Position numbers and translations under genes: made by a program | Part shown: piece by piece, positions 27,844 to 35,365 of the stretch | Numbering within the stretch: position 1 is the stretch's first letter | Layout: each line of letters begins with the position of its first letter | The notes under the pieces: model-generated | Seen by the model: only the letters and a program-made list of their open reading frames with translations | Databases searched by the model: none | Told to the model about the DNA's origin: nothing | Assembly (NCBI GenBank): GCA_963811685.1 | Contig: CAWESK010000010.1 | Coordinates: forward strand, 186,001-250,000 | Source of the DNA: CAIWHR01 sp963811685 | GTDB taxonomy: Bacteria; Pseudomonadota; Gammaproteobacteria; Burkholderiales; Casimicrobiaceae | Length of the DNA stretch: 64,000 nucleotides | Direction: 5' to 3'

Positions 27844-29256
27844 ATGGACGAATGGACTCGACTGGCGTTCGTCGATGTCGAAACGACGGGCCTCAGCCCC
27901 ACGGAGGATCGGATCGCCGAAATCGGCGTCGTCACCGTCGACGATGGGCGCATCGAGCGCTGGGCGACGTTGCTGCAGCCCTCGTCGCGCGTCGGGACGT
28001 CGAGCGCATCCGCATCCCTATTGGACGGCGTCCATGACGCACCGCGCTTTCGCGACATCGCCGTCGACCTCGCTCGAAGGCTCGACGGTCACCTCTTGGT
28101 CGCGCACAACGCGCGGTTCGATTATTCGTTCCTGAAGGCCGAATTCGAGCGCGCAGGCATCTTCTTCCAACCCGACGTCGTGTGTTCGGTGATGCTGTCG
28201 CGCAGGCTTGATCCGGGCCTGCAGCACCACGATATGGATGCGCTGGTCGCGTGCCATGCGTTGAGCGTCGAGGAACGTCATCGCGCGCTGCCCGACGCCG
28301 ATCTTGTCTGGCAGCTGTGGCAAGTCCTCAGTCGCCAACATTCGAAAGAGCGAATTGCCGACGCGATCAAAGCCTTGCTCGCGGGGCCGGTGCTGCCGCC
28401 CGAGCTCGATGCTTCATTGATCGAGCGGCTGCCCGAGAGGCCGGGCACCTATGTATTCCACGGCGAGGGCCATCGTCCGCTGGTGGTCGGCGCGGCGGGC
28501 AACCTCAAAAGGCATGTGCTCAACTATTTTCGCATCGATCGGGCGACCGGCAGGGCGTGCGAGTATGCGCACCGGGTCCGCACGATCACGTGGCGCACGA
28601 CACGCGGAATGCTCGGTGCGCGGCTCCAGGCAGCGGCGCTCGATGACGTCCACTTCGCCAATTCCAGGCGGCGGTTGAACGCGCCTGCGTTAACGCTGCA
28701 CCTGACGCCGGAGGTTGTTCCCTGCGTGGCGATCCGACCGCTGGAGCCGTCCCGGAACGACAACTCGTACGGCCTCTTTCCGACGGAGCGAAAGGCGCGG
28801 AACATGCTCTCGCGGCTGGCGCGTGAATATCGTCTATGTCATCAGGTTCTGGGCATCGCCGCAGGAGCCAAGGCGCCATGCCTCGCATGCCCGGGCGGAG
28901 GCGCCGCGACGAGCTGTCTCGGGACAGCGCACCGCAAGAATGAATTGGTCCGGGTGATGGCAGCCATGTGGCCGCTGCGGATTCCCCCGTGGCCGCATCG
29001 GGGACCCGTCGGGATTCGCGAACGCTCGGATCTCCACGTCGTCGATCAGTGGCAATTCCTTGGAACGGCGCGATGCGAAAGCGAGGTGCACGAGTTGCTC
29101 GAATGCCGCGTGCGCGCGTTCGATCCGCGTTTGTATCGCCTGCTTCGCCGGACATTCTCCCGGCTGCCTGCCGAGAGAATCGTCGATCTTTTCGAGTGCT
29201 CGGTGCGCCCGCATCGCGCGGTGAGCAGGTCGATGGATGGCTCGGTGCACCCATGA
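27844..29256 (+). CDS. DnaQ-type 3'-5' exonuclease with C-terminal GIY-YIG-like region
   Basis: A 470-residue protein. Residues 5-170 are a DEDDh exonuclease: motif I FVDVETTGLSP, motif II HNARFDYSFL, motif III HRALPDADLVWQLW. From about 195, PERPGTYVFHGEGHRPLVVGAAGNLKRHVLNYF resembles the first half of a UvrC/Cho-type GIY-YIG domain, though the tyrosine pair is degraded. A Cys-rich stretch (CLACPGGGAATSCLG) lies near 345. This DnaQ–UvrC-like fusion occurs in other beta- and gammaproteobacteria and is thought to act in DNA repair. The frame is intact. Confidence 0.85.
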   Translation: MDEWTRLAFVDVETTGLSPTEDRIAEIGVVTVDDGRIERWATLLQPSSRVGTSSASASLLDGVHDAPRFRDIAVDLARRLDGHLLVAHNARFDYSFLKAEFERAGIFFQPDVVCSVMLSRRLDPGLQHHDMDALVACHALSVEERHRALPDADLVWQLWQVLSRQHSKERIADAIKALLAGPVLPPELDASLIERLPERPGTYVFHGEGHRPLVVGAAGNLKRHVLNYFRIDRATGRACEYAHRVRTITWRTTRGMLGARLQAAALDDVHFANSRRRLNAPALTLHLTPEVVPCVAIRPLEPSRNDNSYGLFPTERKARNMLSRLAREYRLCHQVLGIAAGAKAPCLACPGGGAATSCLGTAHRKNELVRVMAAMWPLRIPPWPHRGPVGIRERSDLHVVDQWQFLGTARCESEVHELLECRVRAFDPRLYRLLRRTFSRLPAERIVDLFECSVRPHRAVSRSMDGSVHP

Positions 29257-29263
29257 GCGTGGG

Positions 29264-29337
29264 TGGGCCCGGCTGGATTCGAACCAGCGACCAAAGGATT
29301 ATGAGTCCTCTGCTCTAACCATCTGAGCTACGGGCCC
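29264..29337 (-). tRNA. tRNA with CAT anticodon, probably tRNA-Ile2 (lysidine)
   Basis: A full cloverleaf on the minus strand. The acceptor GGGCCCG (29331-29337) pairs with CGGGCCC (29265-29271); the D arm reads AGCTCAGATGGTTAGAGC; the anticodon loop contains CTCATAA; the T arm is GCTGGTTCGAATCCAGC. A CAT anticodon could be Met or Ile2. C at positions 4 and 5 of the acceptor, together with the GGTCGCTGG stretch, matches E. coli tRNA-Ile2 and the TilS identity pairs better than elongator tRNA-Met. The 3' CCA is not encoded (ACCC follows). Confidence 0.88.
29295..29337 (-). repeat. 43-bp direct repeat, copy inside the intact tRNA
   Basis: Identical to 30597-30639. It covers the tRNA 5' half from the acceptor through the D arm and anticodon loop. 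Together the two copies bracket a 1.3-kb AT-richer insert, as attachment sites of an integrated element would. Confidence 0.85.
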
Positions 29338-29357
29338 TTCATAGGACAAACAGTGAC

Positions 29358-30182
29358 TTATGATGCCTCGGAGCGACTCTTGGGGGGCGCAGTGGCCCCT
29401 CCAAGGTAACCGCAAAAAGCGAGATCATCACGGATTAGATCGAGATAATCATTTGGTATCTGCGCAACAACCGCCTTTGATCGATCGAGTGTACGCTGCC
29501 GATATTCGGGCGGAAGCTTCGGACTGGCGAGTCCTTCCATCATTCCTTGCTCATACGGGAGGCCCAAGAAGGCGCAGATCCCGGTAAGAACATTCTCCGG
29601 ACTTTGTAGAAGATCCTCGAACCGAACGCAACAAGCGTTCGCGCGATGCATTTGGAGAAACCTCAAAACCTGTACCGAGTATCGCCAACGGGCACAAGCC
29701 CGTTCCATCGAACGACCGGTTCGGGCGACCTTTGACCTAATGCAAGCTCTGCCGTCGCGAAGAATAAACACCACTTTGATGGACGAAAGCAGCCCATTGA
29801 AGAATCGGTCAAGAACGTCCAGTTGATGGTCGGAATTTGCACGATTGTGATCCTCAAGGCCGTAGATCTGTTCGGTTGTGATCTTGTTGCCCCAAAGCTT
29901 GTCGGGGAACCGGCTGGCCTCTGTGATACAGGCATTTACGAACGACCGGAGACGCACATCCATCATCTCCGGTCCACTCGCATTGCACGCGGTTCCCATG
30001 AGGTATCCGCGCGCGAACAATTCGAATCCGACTTCAAGCCTGCTGTGATAGTCTAGTAGCGCTGCCAGCAGGCTCGTTCCGCCTCTGCCCGCGCCGACAA
30101 CCAGAAATTCGAAGTTGCAGGACTTGGATTCCACCTTCATCTTGCTCAATTTGGTTGGGGTGGCCGGCCTAATTATAACCAA
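29358..30182 (-). CDS. PAPS-dependent sulfotransferase-family protein
   Basis: A 274-residue sulfotransferase-fold protein. The 5'-phosphosulfate loop is VVGAGRGGTSLLAALLDYH, and the 3'-phosphate site lies in FILRDGRACIRSKVARTG. The later FEDLLQSPENVLTGICAFLGLPYE block is also family-typical. The substrate is unknown; carbohydrate sulfation in surface polysaccharide is usual for such genes. ATG 30182 or 30140 could start it. Base composition is visibly more AT-rich than the surrounding genes, and it is the only clear gene in the tRNA-bounded insert, so it was probably acquired horizontally. Confidence 0.82.
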   Translation of the reverse strand: MVIIRPATPTKLSKMKVESKSCNFEFLVVGAGRGGTSLLAALLDYHSRLEVGFELFARGYLMGTACNASGPEMMDVRLRSFVNACITEASRFPDKLWGNKITTEQIYGLEDHNRANSDHQLDVLDRFFNGLLSSIKVVFILRDGRACIRSKVARTGRSMERACARWRYSVQVLRFLQMHRANACCVRFEDLLQSPENVLTGICAFLGLPYEQGMMEGLASPKLPPEYRQRTLDRSKAVVAQIPNDYLDLIRDDLAFCGYLGGATAPPKSRSEAS

Positions 30183-30327
30183 CTGGCCTTTTCGGAACGT
30201 CGGAGCATTGGACGCGATTGATCGTGGGTCTGCGCGGGGCGGTGCTAAATCATTGTCGAGTTTCTACCTGCTCGCCGAGGCGCGAACTGTCACGTCCCCG
30301 TTTCTGCGCGAATTCCGGAGATGATGG

Positions 30328-30441
30328 ATGCGAGATAATGTTTTCGTGTCGATGGTGGTCGATGACGTCGACAACCATGCCTACAAAGTCGATCTTCTGA
30401 TCATAACGCTGCGACGCTACGCGGGAATCGCTCCCCGGTGA
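30328..30441 (+). CDS. Short ORF, possibly the truncated start of a larger gene
   Basis: A 37-codon ORF with GGAG (30317-30320) seven bases before its ATG. The peptide begins MRDNVFVSMVVDDVDNH and ends after LRRYAGIAPR. The ribosome site is good and the composition resembles the sulfotransferase insert. I recognise no family; the shape is loosely that of a glycosyltransferase N-terminus cut short. The stretch from 30442 to 30596 returns to GC-rich sequence and shows nothing I can name. Confidence 0.3.
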   Translation: MRDNVFVSMVVDDVDNHAYKVDLLIITLRRYAGIAPR

Positions 30442-30596
30442 ATTGTTGTGGTTGTGGGGCTGCCGCCGGTGCCTGCGGCTTCGCTACATTTCGCAGGGCC
30501 TAGCTCCCGCCGATCGGCTCGAGCGGCGCGCGGAGACGCCGCATGCCTCTCCCCACCGAAATCCCACCAGAAACGGATCTGTTGAGAGAACATAAG

Positions 30597-30639
30597 AGGA
30601 TTATGAGTCCTCTGCTCTAACCATCTGAGCTACGGGCCC
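30597..30639 (-). repeat. 43-bp partial tRNA copy (5' half)
   Basis: Exact duplicate of the 5' half of the tRNA at 29264-29337, but without the 3' half, so not a functional tRNA. It marks the far edge of the 1.3-kb insert and is most simply the leftover target site of an integration into the tRNA. Confidence 0.85.
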
Positions 30640-30875
30640 GGCGCCAGCAAGACGTGCATCGCCGATGTGGCGGCGCACGAAAATCGTGCAATCGTCATTG
30701 CGACCGCAAAAGTATAGCCGACGTCAACGCAGCGGATGTTTGCGCTACGCATTTGCGTGACGCCGCGCTAGAATGCGTCGCCAAACCAGGGCGCCGCGGC
30801 GCGCGGGCGACGCCGTTGCGCGAGCGCCCACGCCGCCAAGGCATCGCCGAAGCGCGGCCCGCGCGCAACTTCCTC

Positions 30876-33554
30876 ATGACGACGCTGCAACACTACCTGC
30901 GCCCATTGCTCGTCCCGACTTCGGTTGCCGTCGTCGGGGCGACCAACCGCGCCGGTTCGATCGGCCGCGTGCTGATCGAGAACCTCCTCGAGGGCCGGTT
31001 CACCGGCGATCTCCACTTCGTCAATCCGCACCATCGACGCGTGCTCGGCAGACGGTGCTTCGCGTCGCTGCGCGACATCGGCAGCCCGGTCGAGCTCGCA
31101 TTGATCTGCGTTCCGTGCGCGGCGGTCACGTCGGTGCTCGACGAGGGCGCTCGGGCGGGCGTCAAGGCGGCCGTGCTCCATTCGTCGCCGCCCATCGATG
31201 CCGACGAGGCCCGCCGCTGGGAACGCGACGTCATGGCGACCGCGCGCAAGCGGCGCATACGGCTGCTCGGGCCGCATGCGTTCGGCGTGATCCGCACCGA
31301 CATCGGGCTCAATGCGTCGACGGGCGCTGCCGTCGCCCATCCGGGACGCCTCGCGCTGATCGCGCAATCCGGCGCGGTCTGTACCGCGATGCTCAATTTC
31401 GCGGCGCCGCTCGGCATCGGCTTTTCCTCGGTGGTGGCGGTGGGGGCGGCATGCGACGTCGGCGTCGGGGAGCTCCTCGACGCGATCGTGCGCGACCCGG
31501 GCACCGACGGCATTCTCCTGTACGTCGAGTCCGTCCGCGACGCGCGCCGGTTCCTGTCGGCATTGCGGGCCGCGGCGCGGGCGAAGCCGGTCGTCGTGCT
31601 GCGCGGCGGAAGATCGAAGGAGCGCGTCGTCGAGCGGGGCGCGCCGCCTCCCGATGCGGTGTTCGACGCGGCAATGAAGCGTGCGGGCACGGTGCGCGTG
31701 ATGACCTACGCGCAGCTTTTCGCGGCGGCGCGGATATTGGCGATGGGACGCATCCCGCACAGCGACCGCCTCGCCATCGTCACCAATGGGCGCGGGCCCG
31801 GCACCCTCGCCGCCGATTCCGCGCTGGACCGCGGCGTTCCGCTCGCCGTGCTCACCGACGAAACGGAGGCGGCGCTCGCGCGGATACTGCCGACGCACAT
31901 GCCGCCGTCGAATCCCGTCAACGTGCGCGGCGACGCGTCGCCGGCGCTCCTTGCCGCGGCCGTTGCGGCGACGTTGAAAGATCCCAACGTCGATGCGGTG
32001 CTGGCGCTCCACGTCGACCGCCCGCTGACCGGCGCGACCGACGCGGCGCGCGCAGTGGCGACTGCGGCGCTGGGCGCCTCGAAACCCGTGCTGGGGGCGT
32101 GGCTCGGCGCCATCGACCGGCGCAACGTGCGCGATGCGCTGCGCGCGGGCGGGGTTCCTGATTTCTATACGCCGGAGAACGCCGTCGAGGCTTTCTCGTT
32201 TCTCGCCGCGTATCGGCGCAACCAGGCATGGCTGCTCGAAGTGCCGCCGTCGCGACCCGAGCCGCGCGTCATCGATGTCGCGGTCGCCGAACGCATCCGG
32301 GCGACGGCCGCGGGCGCAAGCCGGACGGTGCTCACCGACCTGCAGACGCAGCAGCTCCTGACCGCCTTCGGCCTGCCGGTGACCCGCGCGGATCCGGCCG
32401 ATACGCTCAAGGAGGCGCTTGCGGCGGCGCGTGGTCAGGGCTATCCGGTCACGCTGAAGCTCGATGCGTCGGGGCTTCCCGCGAAGGCGCCGCTTCTGCT
32501 CGCGCGCACGAACCTGCGCGACGGCCGCATGCTGACGCGGGCCTACGGCGAGATGCAGGAAGGCGTGCGGCGGGCGCTCCGGCGCCGCGACGTGCACGCC
32601 GGCGTCATCGTCCGCAAGGAACTGCGGCTCGCCGAGGCGCACGACGTGGCCATCACCGTGCACACCGATGCGGCATTCGGGCCGGTGATCACGTTCGGCA
32701 ACAGCGGCCCCGCGATCGCCGAGAGCGAGCGCGTCGTGCTGCTGCCGCCGCTCAACGAGCGGCTCGTCCTCGACGCCATCGGCGGCACGCAGGCGGCTGC
32801 GTCGATGCGCGCCGGTCGCGGCGCCGCGACGAGCTTCGGGTCGCTGGTGCATGTGCTGCTGCAGGTCTCCACGCTTGTCTGCGCACTGCCCTGGCTGCGC
32901 ACGATGACGCTCGATCCGGTCCGCATCGGCGACGAGGCGACGGTCATCGCGGGCGCCAGGATCATCATCGACGCGCGGCGCCGGCACACGGCGATCGGCT
33001 ATCGCCACATGGCGATTCATCCGTATCCGATCGAGCTCGTCAGCGATGCGACGCTGCGCGACGGCACCGTTTTGCACATCCGGCCGATCCGACCCGAGGA
33101 CGCCGAGCGGGAACGCGCGTTCGTCCTCGGCCTGTCGGACGAGACCCGTTACTTCCGTTTCTTCTATCGCCTGCACGACCTCACGCCGGCGATGCTCGCG
33201 CGGTTCACTCAGGTCGACTACGACCGCGAAATGGCGCTCGTCGCCGTCGACGACGGTGGCGCGGCGAAGAGCCAGACTGCGATCGTCGGCGTCGCCCGGT
33301 ACACGACGAATCCCGACGGCGAGAGCGCGGAATTCGCCGTCGTCGTCGGGGACGCGTGGCAGAGTCGCGGCGTCGGACGCCTGCTGATGCAGCGTCTCAT
33401 CGAGTGCGCGAAGCGAAACGGGTTGACGCGACTCGAAGGGGTCGTCCTCCGCGCCAATGCGGGCATGCGAAGGTTCTGCGAAGGCCTGGGCTTCGTCACT
33501 CACGACGACCCCCACGAGCCGGACCAGGTGTTGATGGTGCTGGATCTCACCTGA
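30876..33554 (+). CDS. Acyl-CoA-synthetase (NDP-forming)–GNAT fusion, Pat-type protein acetyltransferase
   Basis: An 892-residue protein. Residues 1-470 are the CoA-binding and ligase-like domains of NDP-forming acyl-CoA synthetases (SVAVVGATNRAGSIGRVLIENLL at the start, IAQSGAVCTAMLNF). About 475-700 is the ATP-grasp part (TAFGLPVTRADPADTLKEAL). Residues 735-892 form a GNAT acetyltransferase (LRDGTVLHIRPIRPEDAERE, then GDAWQSRGVGRLLMQRLIECA). This is the Pat/YfiQ architecture, which acetylates metabolic enzymes such as acetyl-CoA synthetase. The start ATG 30876 gives the standard N-terminus. The frame is intact. The preceding 236 bases after the tRNA fragment hold nothing I recognise. Confidence 0.87.
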   Translation: MTTLQHYLRPLLVPTSVAVVGATNRAGSIGRVLIENLLEGRFTGDLHFVNPHHRRVLGRRCFASLRDIGSPVELALICVPCAAVTSVLDEGARAGVKAAVLHSSPPIDADEARRWERDVMATARKRRIRLLGPHAFGVIRTDIGLNASTGAAVAHPGRLALIAQSGAVCTAMLNFAAPLGIGFSSVVAVGAACDVGVGELLDAIVRDPGTDGILLYVESVRDARRFLSALRAAARAKPVVVLRGGRSKERVVERGAPPPDAVFDAAMKRAGTVRVMTYAQLFAAARILAMGRIPHSDRLAIVTNGRGPGTLAADSALDRGVPLAVLTDETEAALARILPTHMPPSNPVNVRGDASPALLAAAVAATLKDPNVDAVLALHVDRPLTGATDAARAVATAALGASKPVLGAWLGAIDRRNVRDALRAGGVPDFYTPENAVEAFSFLAAYRRNQAWLLEVPPSRPEPRVIDVAVAERIRATAAGASRTVLTDLQTQQLLTAFGLPVTRADPADTLKEALAAARGQGYPVTLKLDASGLPAKAPLLLARTNLRDGRMLTRAYGEMQEGVRRALRRRDVHAGVIVRKELRLAEAHDVAITVHTDAAFGPVITFGNSGPAIAESERVVLLPPLNERLVLDAIGGTQAAASMRAGRGAATSFGSLVHVLLQVSTLVCALPWLRTMTLDPVRIGDEATVIAGARIIIDARRRHTAIGYRHMAIHPYPIELVSDATLRDGTVLHIRPIRPEDAERERAFVLGLSDETRYFRFFYRLHDLTPAMLARFTQVDYDREMALVAVDDGGAAKSQTAIVGVARYTTNPDGESAEFAVVVGDAWQSRGVGRLLMQRLIECAKRNGLTRLEGVVLRANAGMRRFCEGLGFVTHDDPHEPDQVLMVLDLT

Positions 33555-33635
33555 TGCGAGGCGCGGGGTTCATGAAATAATGGGGCGCCGGATTTTTCGG
33601 AGCCACGGACGAGATCACCCACGAGGAGCATTGCC

Positions 33636-34298
33636 ATGAGTCGAATTCTGCATGTCGGGACCGGCGCGGCGCTGGCCGTCCTGGTTCTTGGGACGGCAGG
33701 CGCCGTGCAGGCCCAGTCGTCGAGCATGTCGTTCTTCGTCACCAGCGCCGGATCGGGAAAGGGCGCCGATTTCGGCGGCCTCGACGGCGCCGACAAGCAT
33801 TGCCAGTCGCTTGCCGCCGCGGCGGGTGCGGGCGGAAAGACATGGCATGCGTATCTCAGCACGCAGGCGTCGGGCAGCACCGCGGCGGTGAACGCCAAGG
33901 ACCGGATCGGCAAGGGCCCATGGCAGAACGCGAAAGGGGTGGTCGTGGCGAAGGACGTCGCCGAGCTGCACGGCAACAACAACCTGACCAAGCAGACGGC
34001 GCTGACGGAGAAGGGCGACGTCGTGAACGGGCGCGGCGACACGCCGAACAAGCACGACGTTCTGACGGGATCCCAGCCCGACGGCACGGCGTTCGCCGCG
34101 GGCGAGGACAAGACCTGCGGCAACTGGACGAAAAGCGGGGAGGGATCCGCGATCGTCGGGCACTCGGATCGCACGGGACTCGACACGACCCCGCCGGCGC
34201 TTTCGTGGAATTCGTCGCACGCGACGGCGGGGTGCAGCGATCCGGCGCTGGTATCGACCGGAGGCGCCGGGCTTCTCTATTGCTTCGCGGCGAACTGA
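33636..34298 (+). CDS. Secreted lectin-like protein
   Basis: A 220-residue exported protein with a signal peptide (ending AVQAQ). It continues SFFVTSAGSGKGADFGGLDGADKHCQSLAAAAGAGGKTWHAYLSTQ, a collagen-XVIII/endostatin-like or C-type-lectin-like fold often annotated as lectin in proteobacteria. Four Cys (HCQSL, KTCGNW, AGCSDP, LYCFA) probably form two disulfides. The ligand is unknown. Adjacent to a PEP-CTERM protein gene in convergent orientation. Confidence 0.72.
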   Translation: MSRILHVGTGAALAVLVLGTAGAVQAQSSSMSFFVTSAGSGKGADFGGLDGADKHCQSLAAAAGAGGKTWHAYLSTQASGSTAAVNAKDRIGKGPWQNAKGVVVAKDVAELHGNNNLTKQTALTEKGDVVNGRGDTPNKHDVLTGSQPDGTAFAAGEDKTCGNWTKSGEGSAIVGHSDRTGLDTTPPALSWNSSHATAGCSDPALVSTGGAGLLYCFAAN

Positions 34299-34308
34299 CG
34301 GCGTGAAA

Positions 34309-34340
34309 AACGGCGCCGGCGATTTCTCGCCGGCGCCGTT
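34309..34340 (-). terminator. Terminator between the lectin-like and PEP-CTERM genes
   Basis: Perfect 14-bp hairpin AACGGCGCCGGCGA / TCGCCGGCGCCGTT with a TTTC loop. The five A's on the plus side give a T run on the minus strand, so it terminates the leftward gene and may also serve the rightward one. Confidence 0.8.
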
Positions 34341-34363
34341 CCATTCTCCCCCTGCCCTGATGC

Positions 34364-35066
34364 TCAGCCCGGCGGAACCTTCGGCGTGCGCCGCCGCGAA
34401 GCGACGATCATTGCCACGATACCGACGCCGACGAGCGCAAGCGGCGCGGGCTCGGGCGCTTCCTTCGCGCAGCAACCGCGAGGCGGGATGCCCGTGATGA
34501 AATCCTGATGAACTTCATTCGACAGTTTCGCGACGTCGTAGTTGTCGGTGTAGCTGCCGAGATTGTTGAGCCACGTCTGGGCGTCAGCGACGGCGGCCGT
34601 GTTCCCGTGCGCGTCCGTTACCTTGAAGCGAACCGCCACTCAGGTCGAGATTGGTCCCATCGAAGAGTATTTCCCAGATCGCGAGCTGAAACGCGGCGGA
34701 GTGCTCGGTATCGTGCAGCGCCTGCCCGACGCCGGTGCCGTACGCCTCATGGAAGAGCTGGCCGAGCCTCGTGTAGGTCGCATTGTTGGGAATCGATGGC
34801 GTGTAGATGTAAGGGTTGCCGAAGCCGAAGGTCTGTGACAGCTCCGCGCACCAGAACTGGAGAGGCTCGGGACCGCTCCCGTTGTTCCAAGTGCCCTTGA
34901 AACCGCCGGCGCCGACCGTCTGTCCGGTGCTGAGGCCGAACGTCTGCGAGCCGATGGTATAGCCGGTCCCGATCAGCGTGCCGGCCTGGGCCGTCAGCGC
35001 AAGGCAGAGCGACGTCCCCACGGCGCCGGTGACCAGCGCCCGCTGCAACAGCTTTCCGAATTTCAT
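34364..35066 (-). CDS. PEP-CTERM exosortase-anchored protein (frame broken near 34640)
   Basis: About 234 residues. A signal peptide (RALVTGAVGTSLCLALTAQAG) is followed by a Gly/Thr/Asn-rich region with FHEAYGTGVGQALHDTEHSAAFQLAIWEILFDG. The C-terminus is a PEP-CTERM sorting signal: PEPAPLALVGVGIVAMIVASRRR, that is PEP box, hydrophobic helix and Arg cluster. Such proteins are processed by an exosortase and often linked to extracellular polysaccharide. A CC pair (RGCCAKEAPEP) precedes the box. The frame breaks after LDLSGGS near 34640 and one base restores it. A candidate sigma-54 promoter lies 70 bases upstream. Confidence 0.8.
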
Positions 35067-35133
35067 GTCTGCTCCCTGTGGACCTTGCCTGGGCGCATTC
35101 TCATCGGCGCCACGCCACCCGCAGCGCTGTAAG

Positions 35134-35149
35134 AGCAACTTCCGTTCCG
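35134..35149 (-). promoter_or_regulatory. Candidate sigma-54 promoter for the PEP-CTERM gene
   Basis: Minus strand CGGAACGGAAGTTGCT: the -24 GG and -12 GC are ten bases apart, and the -12 element TTGCT fits the sigma-54 consensus exactly. The -12 element is about 68 bases before the ATG. PEP-CTERM genes are often under PrsR/sigma-54 control, which fits. Confidence 0.5.
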
Positions 35150-35311
35150 GGCTCAATGCTCGAAAGATATCATCATTTATTCAATGTGTTAGAGCGAATG
35201 TTCGACGTATGTCAGTTGGTGTCCTACAACATATGTAAGGAATGCCGACAGGTCAACGATGAGGCTATGACCGGTGCCGAAGATGCCGAAGGTGCATCGA
35301 TGAGGCCATAA

Positions 35312-35341
35312 AAAAACGCCCCGGGGTGCCGGGGCGTTTTT
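35312..35341 (-). terminator. Terminator after rpoD
   Basis: Strong GC hairpin AAAAACGCCCCGG / CCGGGGCGTTTTT with flanking A and T runs, so it can work in both directions. It lies 25 bases past the rpoD stop. Between it and the PEP-CTERM promoter (35150-35311) is an AT-rich stretch with no clear gene. Confidence 0.9.
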
Positions 35342-35365
35342 GGTTGGACGATCTGCCGTCTCGTG

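Noticed and set aside
30597..30639. A second tRNA with the same anticodon
   Set aside because: Only the 5' half is present, with no T arm or 3' acceptor strand, so it cannot fold as a tRNA. Recorded as a repeat.
30768..33515. Long minus-strand ORF of about 915 codons
   Set aside because: Antisense shadow of the Pat-type gene, with no recognisable domain.
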